Assembly: GCF_965223525.1 (NCBI RefSeq)
Contig: NZ_CBDCWX010000004.1
Location: forward strand, 1 to 64,000
Direction: 5' to 3'
Length of the DNA: 64,000 nt
Origin: Leptofilum sp965223525
GTDB lineage: Bacteria > Chloroflexota > Anaerolineae > Promineifilales > Promineifilaceae
Numbering within the stretch: position 1 is the stretch's first letter; every line of letters starts with the position of its first letter. Positions 24,887-33,813 of the stretch are shown here, piece by piece. Position numbers and translations under genes: made by a program. The notes below the pieces were generated by a model. The model was not told the DNA's origin. It did not search any database and worked only from the letters and a program-made list of their open reading frames with translations.

Positions 24887-25453
24887 TTTGTGCCATCTCT
24901 GGATTGTTCGCCAGATGCTCCCAAGTTTGTCCTGGAAAGCCAGTGCTTGCTTAACTTCTATGGCTAAATGCTCTTGCCAGTAATGAGTGGTTTTGGCAAC
25001 GGCCGTAATCACATTCTTGATCTCTTTCTTCAGACGAAACGCATCCCCAACAGGTACGTAGAGAAGGCTGCCTTCATGCCGTGCCTGCACATTTTCTTCT
25101 ACGATGGCCTCTGCCAGCCAGCGGGCTTGCCCTGCCGAGGCGCAGTCAATTTGTAGCCAGCCCGGTTCGGCTGGAACGGCAGTCATCGCTGCTACCTCCC
25201 AAATACCCCGTGCAATTTCGCTCACGGCAAACTGGTACGCCTCGCTGTTCACGTCTGGGTTTTGTGGCGCACGCAAAAAGTCGCCCCGGTGCGGCGGCCC
25301 GCCATCTAGCGCCAGGACGCAGAATGAATCCCACATATTGCCCCAATCAATGGCTCCGTCTTCACGATAGATTATTGGGCCAGCGGGCATGGAGGCGGCA
25401 CGGTTTGCGGCCTCGCTACCGTTTTTGTGGGTTTTGGATAAGTTGAGTACCAT
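24884..25453 (-). CDS. Hypothetical protein, 189 aa
   Basis: I do not recognise this protein. The start at 25453 has AAGGAG seven bases upstream; the reading frame is open further but without a site. The sequence begins MVLNLSKTHKNGSEAANRAA, then has a Gly/Pro-rich loop GGPPHRGDFLRAP near residue 60, followed by an alpha/beta part. There are no membrane helices. It is convergent with aspS and its stop lies in the terminator T-run. The conserved-looking GGPPHRGDF suggests a metal- or phosphate-binding loop, but no function can be assigned. Confidence 0.65.
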   Translation of the reverse strand: MVLNLSKTHKNGSEAANRAASMPAGPIIYREDGAIDWGNMWDSFCVLALDGGPPHRGDFLRAPQNPDVNSEAYQFAVSEIARGIWEVAAMTAVPAEPGWLQIDCASAGQARWLAEAIVEENVQARHEGSLLYVPVGDAFRLKKEIKNVITAVAKTTHYWQEHLAIEVKQALAFQDKLGSIWRTIQRWHK

Positions 25454-25625
25454 AGCTGCGCTCCTTGTGAAAAGGTGTGATTTATTTGGTGTACGTAGGA
25501 ACGGCCGTCTTGCATTCATTGTCATCGCATAGATTCAAAACGCATTTGCCTGCGTATTACCAAAACAAAGGAAACTTGACCCATGCTCACAGCTTCAATT
25601 CGCCGTCGGTGAGGTCAAAATAAAA

Positions 25626-26192
25626 ATGAATGTCGCTGATGAAACGCTGATGGCGCAGGCGGCGGCTGGGGACAGCCACGCCCTGGAAACCCTGTATGAT
25701 CGATACGCTCCCATTTTGCTGGGGGTGGTTTTACGCATTGTGCAGCAGCGGGCCGTTGCCGAGGAAATTGTGCAGGAAACCTTTTGGCGCGTTTGGGACA
25801 AGGCCGCCACGTTTGATTCCGCGCAGGGAAAATTCAGTACCTGGATGTACAGCATTGGCCGCCGACTGGCCATTGATCACACGCGGCGGCAAAAGGTGCG
25901 CCCAGAAGCGGCAAGCAGCGAAGCCGAAGAGGAAAAAATGTTGCGGGAGCCAGACGATGCCGATGTGGTAGCAACGGCCGATTTGCGGATTGAACAGGCG
26001 CGGGTGCGCTCGGCACTGGCTGCGTTGACGCCAGAACAGTATCAGGTGATTGAACTGGCCTACTTCAAGGGCTTAACTCGCAAGGAGATTGCCCAGGCAA
26101 TTGATAAACCGCTGGGGACGGTTCACACCAGAGCCAGACTAGGTTTGCAGAAGCTACGCTCGGCATTGGCAGCGGCAGGTATGGAATCATGA
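25626..26192 (+). CDS. ECF-type RNA polymerase sigma factor
   Basis: The 188-residue protein has sigma region 2 (ALYDRYAPILLGVVLRIV, then AEEIVQETFWRVWDKA) and region 4 (LAYFKGLTRKEIAQAIDKPL and TVHTRARLGLQKLR). It belongs to the SigK/RpoE-like ECF group. The next gene, overlapping by 4 bp, encodes an RskA-type membrane anti-sigma factor, which is the usual operon. It should direct RNA polymerase to envelope-stress type promoters when released. No clear self-regulated ECF promoter was found upstream. Confidence 0.95.
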   Translation: MNVADETLMAQAAAGDSHALETLYDRYAPILLGVVLRIVQQRAVAEEIVQETFWRVWDKAATFDSAQGKFSTWMYSIGRRLAIDHTRRQKVRPEAASSEAEEEKMLREPDDADVVATADLRIEQARVRSALAALTPEQYQVIELAYFKGLTRKEIAQAIDKPLGTVHTRARLGLQKLRSALAAAGMES

Positions 26193-27085
26193 ACAGACAA
26201 ATCGAAGAAGAACTATTCCCATTTTATGCCCTGGGCGCGTTAACCGACGAGGAAAAAGCAGAGGTTGAGGCGTACATTGCTGCCGATCCAGAGGCCAAAG
26301 CACGGCTGGCTGCCCTACAAGAAACGGCCGCTTCCCTCCCAAACGCCGTCGAACCTGTAGCGCCTTCACCCAACATCAAAGCCAATTTGATGGCGCGGGT
26401 GCAGGCCGATCCCCGTGCAGCTACTGTCCCTACGCCCAAACCAGTTGTGAAACGGCCGTCCCCGCCACAACTTTCCTGGTGGGACAAATTCCGCCAAAGT
26501 TTTGCCATGCCCGCGCTGGCTGGAACGGCCGCCCTCGCTGCCGTCCTCCTGTTCGTTTGGGCAATCAGCTTAAGCCAGCAGCTTAACCAGCTCCAAAATC
26601 AAGTTGCCGACCTCACTTTGGAGACAGACAGCTTGCAAACAGAACTGGGAACCTTGCAGTTAGATAACAACCAACTGCAAATACAAAATGACCTGCTCCA
26701 GCAGCAGCTACAAGCCCAGGAAGAGATTTTGGCCGCTTACCAACAGCCCGGCACCAGCACCATTGCCATTGGCGACATTACGGGTGAGCATCCCACCGCC
26801 CACGCCACGCTGACGGTTGCGCCAGAGGCAACCACCGCTACCTTTGTTACCGCAAATTTGCCCCAGCTAGGTGCAGATCAGGTTTACCAGTTGTGGATTA
26901 TTCAGGGGGATCTGCCAATGAGCGCAGGGATTTTCAATGTGGATGAAGACGGCCGTATCGTTCATCAAATTGATGGCGCATTAGCCGCTTCCTTTGATGC
27001 CATCGGTGTCTCCATTGAGCCAGCAGGCGGCAGCGACCAGCCCACCCCCGACCAAATCATCCTGCTTGGATCCCCATCTTCATAA
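26189..27085 (+). CDS. RskA-type anti-sigma factor
   Basis: The 298-residue protein starts with the short cytoplasmic anti-sigma helix region (FPFYALGALTDEEKAEVEAY). A single membrane helix lies at about residues 108-130. After it comes a Gln/Leu-rich coiled coil (SLQTELGTLQLDNNQLQIQN). The C-terminal extracytoplasmic RskA domain ends the protein (VYQLWIIQGDLPMSAGIF). It holds the ECF sigma factor at the membrane and releases it after proteolysis; the M50 protease at 57.6 kb would be a possible but unproven partner. The start overlaps the sigma stop as ATGA. Confidence 0.93.
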   Translation: MNRQIEEELFPFYALGALTDEEKAEVEAYIAADPEAKARLAALQETAASLPNAVEPVAPSPNIKANLMARVQADPRAATVPTPKPVVKRPSPPQLSWWDKFRQSFAMPALAGTAALAAVLLFVWAISLSQQLNQLQNQVADLTLETDSLQTELGTLQLDNNQLQIQNDLLQQQLQAQEEILAAYQQPGTSTIAIGDITGEHPTAHATLTVAPEATTATFVTANLPQLGADQVYQLWIIQGDLPMSAGIFNVDEDGRIVHQIDGALAASFDAIGVSIEPAGGSDQPTPDQIILLGSPSS

Positions 27086-27109
27086 AACCTATAAACTATT
27101 CTAACGCTA

Positions 27110-27140
27110 GCTTCAGCCGCGCCCCGCGTCGGCTGGAAGC
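27110..27140. terminator. Hairpin between convergent anti-sigma and restriction genes
   Basis: GCTTCAGCCG and CGGCTGGAAGC pair with one bulged base. There is no T-run, so termination is only suggested by the convergent position. Confidence 0.4.
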
Positions 27141-27164
27141 CATGTTATGCCGTCCCGTTGATGG

Positions 27165-28211
27165 TTAGTATGGGCCGAGGAACTTGTCACCATCAAAATG
27201 GATCATGTGATCTGGCTCAGAAGCAATCCACACTTCCGTTTCCCAAGCAATGTCAGGTAGAAATTTCCTAAATGTGGCACGATCCAAAAATGCTGTCACA
27301 TAAACAATTGGTGCTGGACAATTCTTAACAAACGATTGAAGAACAATTATTCTCTCTGGACTGATGGGACCGGACGAATGCACTGCTTCAATCAAGAACA
27401 ACCAATTCTTTTGCCTGGAAAACGCGACCACATCAGGTAACTCAGCATGAGCTAATTTTGAGAGACCAAGACCACTTGCCGTAGTCTGATCATAATGAAG
27501 AAACTTATCTTCCGCATCGCCTATATAAATCACACGCGCACCATACCCATAACGCGGCAGAAACTCTTCAATGATTGCTTTCTGAAGAAGATTGTGTTCA
27601 CCTACACCAAACTCCAGCTTTACCCCCGATGGCAATGCTATAGGTATTTTGGGTATTGACCTGTTCCCCATTAGCTGATCTCGCAAGGTTTGTCTTCCGA
27701 CAAGGAACGTTTCTAATCTACTTGCCCAATCAGTAGAATTATAGGAGCGAATAAGCTCAATGTATTCCTCGTTAATTGCCCAAGCGCGTTTGGGATCATT
27801 CTTCGCTGACTCTGGAAATGCTGGCACAACGATGCTTGCAAGGATCGGATGTTTCAAGTCCTTTCGGCGAATATCATCATATGAACCACGTGAGATACTT
27901 TCGCCGAAATGTTTGTTAACAAAATCAATCACATCACGGGTTTTGAGAAAGTACGAATCTCGAAGCGATTTCGCATTTTGCCACTCATCACTCCTCCTCA
28001 CATCACAAAGTGCCAAAAATGCCAAAGCCATTCGTTCTAGGTTTCTGGGAGATTTATCATTAACTGGTATCCCGAAACTGTCTAGCAAGTGGATTGCTTG
28101 GTTAATTAATGACTGAATGTATTGTGGTTTGGATTCAAACGTATGGTAAGCGGGACGCCTTTTCCCCAAAACGAGAGCTTCGGCTTTTGTGACGAGGTAT
28201 GGCTTTTTCAC
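27165..28211 (-). CDS. BsuBI/PstI-family type II restriction endonuclease
   Basis: The gene starts with GTG two bases after the methyltransferase stop, so it is translated from the same transcript. The 348-residue protein has the N-terminal helical domain and the C-terminal nuclease core of the BsuBI/PstI family: GVGEHNLLQKAIIEEFLPRY, then ELPDVVAF and LFLIEAVHSSGPIS. The PD ... EAV residues form the metal site. Known members cut CTGCAG, but this cannot be assumed here because the partner methylase has a different chemistry. The block is AT-rich with no ACGGCCGT octamer, so it was probably acquired by transfer. Confidence 0.9.
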   Translation of the reverse strand: MKKPYLVTKAEALVLGKRRPAYHTFESKPQYIQSLINQAIHLLDSFGIPVNDKSPRNLERMALAFLALCDVRRSDEWQNAKSLRDSYFLKTRDVIDFVNKHFGESISRGSYDDIRRKDLKHPILASIVVPAFPESAKNDPKRAWAINEEYIELIRSYNSTDWASRLETFLVGRQTLRDQLMGNRSIPKIPIALPSGVKLEFGVGEHNLLQKAIIEEFLPRYGYGARVIYIGDAEDKFLHYDQTTASGLGLSKLAHAELPDVVAFSRQKNWLFLIEAVHSSGPISPERIIVLQSFVKNCPAPIVYVTAFLDRATFRKFLPDIAWETEVWIASEPDHMIHFDGDKFLGPY

Positions 28212-28213
28212 AA

Positions 28214-29248
28214 CTATGGAACTCCGAATAAGGACAATTGTTTTGGTCGGAGCTTCGAAGCGTTAAGGCGTTCAATCTCAGCACCCGACTTGCGACTTTT
28301 GGAATTCGAAATGTAATCTCGCACTGAAGCCGCAAGATAATAAGCAAATAAAGGGGGAACTGCATTTCCGATCTGATTAAATTGGCTGGTTTCACTTCCA
28401 GTGAACTCAAACCAATCTGGGAAACTCTGCAACCTTGCTGCTTCTCGAACGGTTAGGCGTCTTCTTCTTCCATCTACAAGTCGAATACGCATCATGTCGC
28501 CAGTGGCACCAGCCAAATTTCTACAGGTTAGAGTTCGGGACGGTTTATCAAGATGCAGATCACGTGGTCGAACGCATTTTGAGGCCTTCTCGTATCTTGC
28601 TACGTATTCATCCATACTTTTGGTTAGGAATTTTGCATCATGAGGTATTTGCATCGCTAGTTCCCCTAGAGCCTCACCTGATGTGACTTTTCGATTTTTA
28701 GGTCGGGGAAATTCAAATCCCCCCTTGTGACCAACTACTATAATCCTCTTTCGGTTCTGCGGAATTCCGTAGTTAACCATGTTGAATAGCTTGTATTCAA
28801 CAATATATCCTAATGAACCTAGCTCATTAACGATCTCGTCAAGATACCACTTGTTCTGGTACATCATCCCGCGGACATTTTCAAACAAAAACAATTCCGG
28901 TTTGACTTGCTGAACCGCGCTTATGAATGCAGGAAACCCATCACGTGAATCTCTTAATCCTTTCTGTTTTCCACCAACACTAAATGGTTGGCATGGGGGA
29001 CCACCAATTATAATCGAAGCGTCGGGATAGTTGGTTTGCACGTTGAGTCTGACCTGTAAGCAATTCGCATTCAGATTGTGCTTGTAGGTCAGACAATAGT
29101 CGGATTCTTGCTCGAATCCAGTCGTCCTAAATCCATTTGCCTCAAACCCTAATCCAAGACCACCTGCTCCAGCAAACAAATCCAGAGCGATAGCAATAGA
29201 ATTCTTAGTAGGTTTAAGCTTATCATTTATTTCGGCTACATAATTCAT
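28214..29248 (-). CDS. C5-cytosine DNA methyltransferase
   Basis: The protein shows motif I (LDLFAGAGGLGLGF), motif IV with catalytic cysteine (GGPPCQPFSVGG), motif VI (FENVRG), motif VIII (QNRKR) and motif X (QIGNAVPP). The target-recognition region lies at about residues 195-270. The start may be the ATG at 29248 or a TTG at 29269; neither has a strong ribosome site. It methylates cytosine C5 to protect host DNA from the nuclease encoded directly downstream. The published M.BsuBI and M.PstI are adenine methylases, so the pairing with a C5 enzyme is notable. Confidence 0.93.
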   Translation of the reverse strand: MNYVAEINDKLKPTKNSIAIALDLFAGAGGLGLGFEANGFRTTGFEQESDYCLTYKHNLNANCLQVRLNVQTNYPDASIIIGGPPCQPFSVGGKQKGLRDSRDGFPAFISAVQQVKPELFLFENVRGMMYQNKWYLDEIVNELGSLGYIVEYKLFNMVNYGIPQNRKRIIVVGHKGGFEFPRPKNRKVTSGEALGELAMQIPHDAKFLTKSMDEYVARYEKASKCVRPRDLHLDKPSRTLTCRNLAGATGDMMRIRLVDGRRRRLTVREAARLQSFPDWFEFTGSETSQFNQIGNAVPPLFAYYLAASVRDYISNSKSRKSGAEIERLNASKLRPKQLSLFGVP

Positions 29249-29362
29249 TGAACTAAAATCCAGACGCAAACATTAATCGCTTCTTATAGTAGAACTTATG
29301 CTCTATATTACCATTGTTAAGACTATACATCAATTGTGGTGTTAATAGCGGCATAACTATTA

Positions 29363-29413
29363 ATTATACCGCGCTACTATAGTCGGACGTTGTCTCCACT
29401 ACAGCACTATAGT
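29363..29413 (-). promoter_or_regulatory. Promoter region with two ACTATAGT palindromes
   Basis: ACTATAGT occurs at 29376-29383 and again at 29406-29413, 30 bp apart. A minus-strand TATAAT lies at 29368-29363 and could be the -10 of the methyltransferase gene. The palindromes resemble controller-protein boxes of restriction–modification systems, though no controller gene is visible. Confidence 0.4.
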
Positions 29414-29464
29414 AAGTAGAAAATAATTTTTGAAATTATCGTCAGTAGGTTTTACTCTAGATTA

Positions 29465-29605
29465 GGCAGGGTGACAAGACACGGTTGTAGGATGAAACAT
29501 TGGTAACTGTATTGCAGTTGCTGATGGGGAGGGAGACAGAAAACTTTTGAGCTGGCAGAAACGAATCAGTTGTCAGCAAGCTCCTCGTTCGAGGGGCTTT
29601 TTTTG
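29465..29605 (+). ncRNA. Candidate small RNA with its own promoter and terminator
   Basis: TTGAAA (29430-29435), a 17-bp spacer and TACTCT (29453-29458) form a possible promoter. About 140 nt later comes a strong terminator. Between them no reading frame of note exists, but small hairpins do (AACTG-TATTG-CAGTT near 29505 and GCTGGCAG ... TTGTCAGC near 29560). It lies in the 590-bp gap between the methyltransferase and DUF4331 genes. No known RNA family is recognised. Confidence 0.35.
29579..29604 (+). terminator. Rho-independent terminator in intergenic region
   Basis: AGCTCCTCG, a TT loop and CGAGGGGCT (one G-T pair) run into seven T residues. No protein gene ends just upstream on this strand. 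Confidence 0.75.
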
Positions 29606-29838
29606 CGTCGCGCAGCTTGGCAAAAGCAAATTGAATGCAAAACTAGCCCCGCTGCGTACTCCCCAATGAATCGCCAAATTTCCCCAACGCAGATTCCCGG
29701 CGATGAATGCAAAAACAAATCTGATGTGTACTTAGCATCAAATCCCAAGTTGAGGAGGTTGCAAATGATCTAGACCTACCCACCTTTGTTCAGGCTGTAA
29801 ATTTTTACTAATTCACATGATTTAAGGAGCAAAACAAG

Positions 29839-30888
29839 ATGAAAAAGATTCGTAATATCGCACTTTTACTGTTGGTGGCTGCTGCCATGATTGTAGGGCT
29901 TTCGGCCACCACCATTGGCGCGGCTGACCATTTGGATGCGCCGCTGATTCAGGCAGACGGCCGTACCGACATCAACGACATCTACGCCTTCATCAACGGC
30001 GACAACACCGTTATGGTGATGACCGTCAACCCCCTGGCTGGCGTGCTGAACGGCACCGATTTGCGGCCAAACAGCCCGTATGAATTCCTCATTGATAACG
30101 ATGGCGACTTTGTCGAAGACATCGTTTACCGCGTTCAGGCTAGCGGCAGCGGCAGCCAAACCATCAACCTTTACGACGTCGGTGCTTTGGTTCCCCGCAT
30201 TGCGCGCGGCTCGGCTGAGTCTACAATCCCGGTTTCTGGGGGTGGCTCCCTGTTTGTGGGCTTGCGTGACGATCCCTTCTTCTTTGACCTAGTTGCTTTC
30301 CAGGATCAGGTTTTGGGCGCAGGCGGCAGCCGCACCTTCTGCGACGGCAATGAGAACGACTTCTTTGCTGGCGCCAACGTTACTGCCATCGTGCTAGAAG
30401 TTCCCAGCAGCCACCTAACGGCCGCTTCCGACAGCATTAACATCTGGGCACGCACCGCTGACCGCAACGGCATGATTGACCGCATGGGCAAACCCGCGCT
30501 GAACACGGTTCTCATCGGCTCTGGCAACAAAGATGCCTACAACGCCACCAATCCTGCTGGCGATGTGGCGGCGTGGTCTGACGAATTTGAAGCCAATCTG
30601 CTCTTCCTCAGCGGTTTAGATGGCTCTGGCTACACCGAAGCCGAAGCGGAATTTGTCACCAGCCTGCTGCTGCCCGACGTGCTGACGCTGGACACCACTT
30701 CCACTGCTGGTTTCACAACTGCGCCGCTGAACGGCCGTCAGCTAGCCGAAGACGTGATTGACTTTGAACTGTTCGTCGTCACGGGCGGTTTGGGGGCAAA
30801 TGGTTCCCCCGTCCTCACCAGCGACTGTGTGGACGCCAATGATGTGCCCTTCCTGACCAGCTTCCCGTACCTGGCTCCGGCGCACTAA
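29839..30888 (+). CDS. Exported DUF4331 protein
   Basis: AAGGAG stands nine bases before the ATG. The signal peptide is clear (IALLLLVAAAMIVGLSA, cleavage near GAA-DH). The mature part starts DHLDAP, typical of DUF4331, and carries DINDIYAF and the Asp-rich LIDNDGDFVEDIVY. The family is extracytoplasmic, beta-rich and of unknown function. The two genes behind it encode a TPR protein and a NicO-type metal transporter; this triad suggests a shared envelope or metal-related task. One family C palindrome separates it from the TPR gene. Confidence 0.9.
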   Translation: MKKIRNIALLLLVAAAMIVGLSATTIGAADHLDAPLIQADGRTDINDIYAFINGDNTVMVMTVNPLAGVLNGTDLRPNSPYEFLIDNDGDFVEDIVYRVQASGSGSQTINLYDVGALVPRIARGSAESTIPVSGGGSLFVGLRDDPFFFDLVAFQDQVLGAGGSRTFCDGNENDFFAGANVTAIVLEVPSSHLTAASDSINIWARTADRNGMIDRMGKPALNTVLIGSGNKDAYNATNPAGDVAAWSDEFEANLLFLSGLDGSGYTEAEAEFVTSLLLPDVLTLDTTSTAGFTTAPLNGRQLAEDVIDFELFVVTGGLGANGSPVLTSDCVDANDVPFLTSFPYLAPAH

Positions 30889-30901
30889 GAATAATCTACT
30901 T

Positions 30902-30943
30902 GTAGCCGCGGTTTCTTACCGCGCAGTAAGAAACTGCGGCTAC
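30902..30943. repeat. Intergenic palindrome, family C copy 2
   Basis: GTAGCCGCGG ... CTGCGGCTAC lies between the DUF4331 and TPR genes on the same strand and may tune the level of the downstream mRNA. Confidence 0.8.
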
Positions 30944-30957
30944 CAAGGATTTACCTA

Positions 30958-32289
30958 ATGACCACTCGCAAAACAATCATTTTGGTGCTGGCAACGGCCG
31001 TTTTCATCCTCGGCTCTTATCTTTTTAATTCAACCAATCTCTTCACCGCCAATGCCAAGCCAGAGCGGATCACTATTCCTGTTGAAAGCGTACCGCCCAG
31101 CAGCGGCATGAAAAACAGCGACGAGCAAATCGCCTTTTGGCAGCAAAAAGTGCAGCGGGATGACCGCGACTACATTAGCCTCACCTATCTAGGGCAGGCA
31201 TATTTGCAACGCGGGCGCGAAACGGGGGATGCAGCAGCGTACAGCCGGGCGCAGGCGGCACTAGAGCAGGCACTGACTATCAACTCCAACTACGAACTGA
31301 CACTTTCCTACCTGGGCGTGACCCAAATTGCCCAGCACGATTTTGCGGGCGCGTTGGCTACCGCCCAGCGCGTTTACGACTTTGATTCTGGTGCGCTGCA
31401 AGCGTTGGCTACCATCGGCGATGCCAGTTTAGAGCTAGGTCGTTACGCGGAAGCGGAAGCTGCTTATCAACAGTTGCTAGAACTGGCTCCGGGAGCGGCC
31501 GTATTCAGCCGCGCTGCCCGGTTAGCCTGGGTTCAGGGCGATCCTGCCGCTGCTATTGATTGGATGACAATGGCGGTAGATGATGCCGATGAGAGCGGGC
31601 TTATAGGCGAACGATTGGCTTGGTACCAGTTTCAATTGGGCGAACTGTTTTTCAAAACAGGCGATATTGAAGCGGCGCAGGCACAGTACACTGCTGCCAA
31701 GCAAACATGGCCAGCGTATTACCTGGTGTTGGTGGGTGAAGGCAAAATTGCTGCCGCCAACGGCGATTATGAGCAAGCCATCGCCCTCTACCAGCAGTTG
31801 GTTACGCGCCTGCCGCAGCCGGAGTTTGTGGCGGCACTGGGTGACTTTTATGCGCTTGCCGGAGATGAAACGGCCGCACAGCAGCAGTACAACACGGTTC
31901 AATTCATCGCCGATTTGGAAGGCGAAGAGGCAGCGCTCCTGGGTCGTCAACTGGCACTTTTCTACGCCAACCAGAACATCAATTTGGATGTGGCCTTGGC
32001 TGCCGCCGAAGCGGAGTTGGAAAGCCGCCCAGATGTGTACGGCTATGATGTGCTGGCGTGGGTGCTGTTTAAAAATGGCCGTCTGGCAGAAGCCGCCGTT
32101 GCCAGTGAGCAAGCCCTCCAGTTTGGCACGCCCGAAGCCATTTTTTACTACCACGCCGGGATGATTGCTGCTGCCCAGGGTAATGAGGAGCTAGCCAAAC
32201 AGCACCTGATGCAAGCGTTGGAACTCAACCCCCATTTTGACTTCCACCAGGCGCAAATTGCCCAAGAAACTTTAGACAGCCTGCCCTAA
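30958..32289 (+). CDS. Membrane-anchored TPR protein
   Basis: The 443-residue protein has one N-terminal hydrophobic segment (IILVLATAVFILGSYLF) that acts as signal or anchor. Tetratricopeptide repeats follow from about residue 60 to the end, for example YISLTYLGQAYLQRGRE and ALATIGDASLELGRYAEAEA. The repeats give a protein-binding scaffold outside the cytoplasm. It lies between DUF4331 and the NicO transporter, each separated by a family C palindrome, all on one strand. The binding partner is unknown. Confidence 0.88.
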   Translation: MTTRKTIILVLATAVFILGSYLFNSTNLFTANAKPERITIPVESVPPSSGMKNSDEQIAFWQQKVQRDDRDYISLTYLGQAYLQRGRETGDAAAYSRAQAALEQALTINSNYELTLSYLGVTQIAQHDFAGALATAQRVYDFDSGALQALATIGDASLELGRYAEAEAAYQQLLELAPGAAVFSRAARLAWVQGDPAAAIDWMTMAVDDADESGLIGERLAWYQFQLGELFFKTGDIEAAQAQYTAAKQTWPAYYLVLVGEGKIAAANGDYEQAIALYQQLVTRLPQPEFVAALGDFYALAGDETAAQQQYNTVQFIADLEGEEAALLGRQLALFYANQNINLDVALAAAEAELESRPDVYGYDVLAWVLFKNGRLAEAAVASEQALQFGTPEAIFYYHAGMIAAAQGNEELAKQHLMQALELNPHFDFHQAQIAQETLDSLP

Positions 32290-32292
32290 AAC

Positions 32293-32319
32293 GTAGCCGC
32301 GGAAAGAATCCGCGGCTAC
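32293..32319. repeat. Intergenic palindrome, family C copy 3
   Basis: GTAGCCGCGG-AAAGAAT-CCGCGGCTAC is a perfect 10-bp stem with a 7-base loop, 15 bp before the NicO start. Confidence 0.85.
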
Positions 32320-32333
32320 ACATTGGAGTTATC

Positions 32334-33809
32334 ATGAAAGTTAACTTTAACTTTAACCGTAAACGAACTATTTCTATCTTGGTCGCGCTGCTGACCTTAT
32401 TTGTCTTGGTACCCGCTGCCTGGGCGCATCCGCTGGGGAACTTCACCATTAGCCGCTACACGCACCTGACCTTGCAGCCAGAAGCGGTGGAGTTGCTGTA
32501 CATTATTGACATGGCGGAGATTCCCACGTTTCAGGAACGGCCGTCCATTGACCAAAATGATGATGGCACAATAGACACCGCCGAAGGCGAAGCCTACGCC
32601 AGCCAGCAAGCAGCCCAACTGGCGCAAAACTTATCGCTGACGGTTAACGGGCAAACTGTTGTTGTCACGCCCCAATCGTGGACGATTGCGTTTCCGCCTG
32701 GGCAGGGGGAGTTACCTACCCTGCGCCTGGAACTGACGGCAACGGCCGTCCTCCCCCAAACAGATGAACTGTGGCAGCTAAATTACACGGACAACAACTT
32801 TCCGGATCGCCTGGGCTGGCAAGAAACGGTGGTTACGACCGTGCCTGACCTGCAAATTGTGCAAAGCAGCGTCCCCACCCAAGACGTGAGCAATCAGCTC
32901 AGAAATTACCCGGAAGATTTGCTGCAAGCACCGCTGGCGGTGAGTTCAGCCCAAGTGCAGTTTGCTCTAGCGGGGGCAGCCGTGTCGGCTGCGGAGATGG
33001 AGAATGTGGTGGGGGAAACGGCCGTCGCCCCCGAAGCCAACCGCTTCAGCCGGGATGAATTTGCCAATCTGCTCACGACTGCGCTAGACCAGCCCGGTGC
33101 GATTGCCATTGCGCTCGTTGTAGCTTTTGGTTTGGGCGCGGCGCACGCACTTACCCCTGGCCACGGCAAAACAATTGTGGGCGCGTACTTGGTTGGCTCA
33201 CGCGGCACGCCCAAACATGCGCTTTTCCTCGGCCTGACCACAACCGTTACCCACACGGCTGGCGTTTTTGCCTTTGGGCTGCTGGTGCTATTTGCTTCCC
33301 AATACATCTTGCCAGAGACGCTGTACCCGTGGCTAGGCGTGCTGTCTGGCTTGCTGGTGGTGGGCATCGGTTTTTCACTCTTTCGTGGACATTTCAGCAG
33401 TTGGCTGCATCGCTACCAGCCCACCCAGCATGAAGAAGGGTATCACACCCATTTCGGCATCGGCCACACCCACACACCCAAACCGGAGATGGGCTGGCGT
33501 AGCCTGCTAGCGTTGGGCGTTTCTGGCGGGCTGCTGCCTTGTCCATCTGCCCTAATTTTGATGTTGAGTGCCATTGCTTTGCAAAAAGTGGGCTTTGGCC
33601 TCATTTTGATTGTCGCTTTTAGCATTGGCTTGGCCAGCGTCCTCACTGGCATTGGCTTGGCGATGGTGTACGCTAGCAAACTGTTCGCCCGCCTACCTGC
33701 CAATCAGGCCGGACTGATGCGATTGCTGCCCGCTGCCAGTGCCTTGTTCATTACCATCGCGGGCATTGGCATCACGGTGAAAGCTCTGCTGGACACGGGG
33801 GTTGTTTAG
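32334..33809 (+). CDS. NicO/RcnA-type nickel–cobalt transporter with exported N-terminal domain
   Basis: The 491-residue protein begins with a signal peptide (ISILVALLTLFVLVPAAWA, then HPLGNFTISRY). About 220 residues of extracytoplasmic domain follow. From about residue 255 there are six membrane helices with the metal-binding motif GAAHALTPGHGKTIVGAYL, a His-rich loop (HTHFGIGHTHTP) and GLLPCPSALILML. This is the NicO family, which moves Ni2+ or Co2+. With hypE nearby, supply or export of nickel is plausible, but HupE/UreJ-like roles are alternatives. Last gene of the DUF4331–TPR–NicO run. Confidence 0.9.
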   Translation: MKVNFNFNRKRTISILVALLTLFVLVPAAWAHPLGNFTISRYTHLTLQPEAVELLYIIDMAEIPTFQERPSIDQNDDGTIDTAEGEAYASQQAAQLAQNLSLTVNGQTVVVTPQSWTIAFPPGQGELPTLRLELTATAVLPQTDELWQLNYTDNNFPDRLGWQETVVTTVPDLQIVQSSVPTQDVSNQLRNYPEDLLQAPLAVSSAQVQFALAGAAVSAAEMENVVGETAVAPEANRFSRDEFANLLTTALDQPGAIAIALVVAFGLGAAHALTPGHGKTIVGAYLVGSRGTPKHALFLGLTTTVTHTAGVFAFGLLVLFASQYILPETLYPWLGVLSGLLVVGIGFSLFRGHFSSWLHRYQPTQHEEGYHTHFGIGHTHTPKPEMGWRSLLALGVSGGLLPCPSALILMLSAIALQKVGFGLILIVAFSIGLASVLTGIGLAMVYASKLFARLPANQAGLMRLLPAASALFITIAGIGITVKALLDTGVV

Positions 33810-33813
33810 AGAT

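Noticed and set aside
25570..25607. ECF-like promoter GGAAAC ... CGTC before the sigma-factor gene
   Set aside because: The two boxes are 28 bp apart, while ECF promoters need about 16-17 bp.
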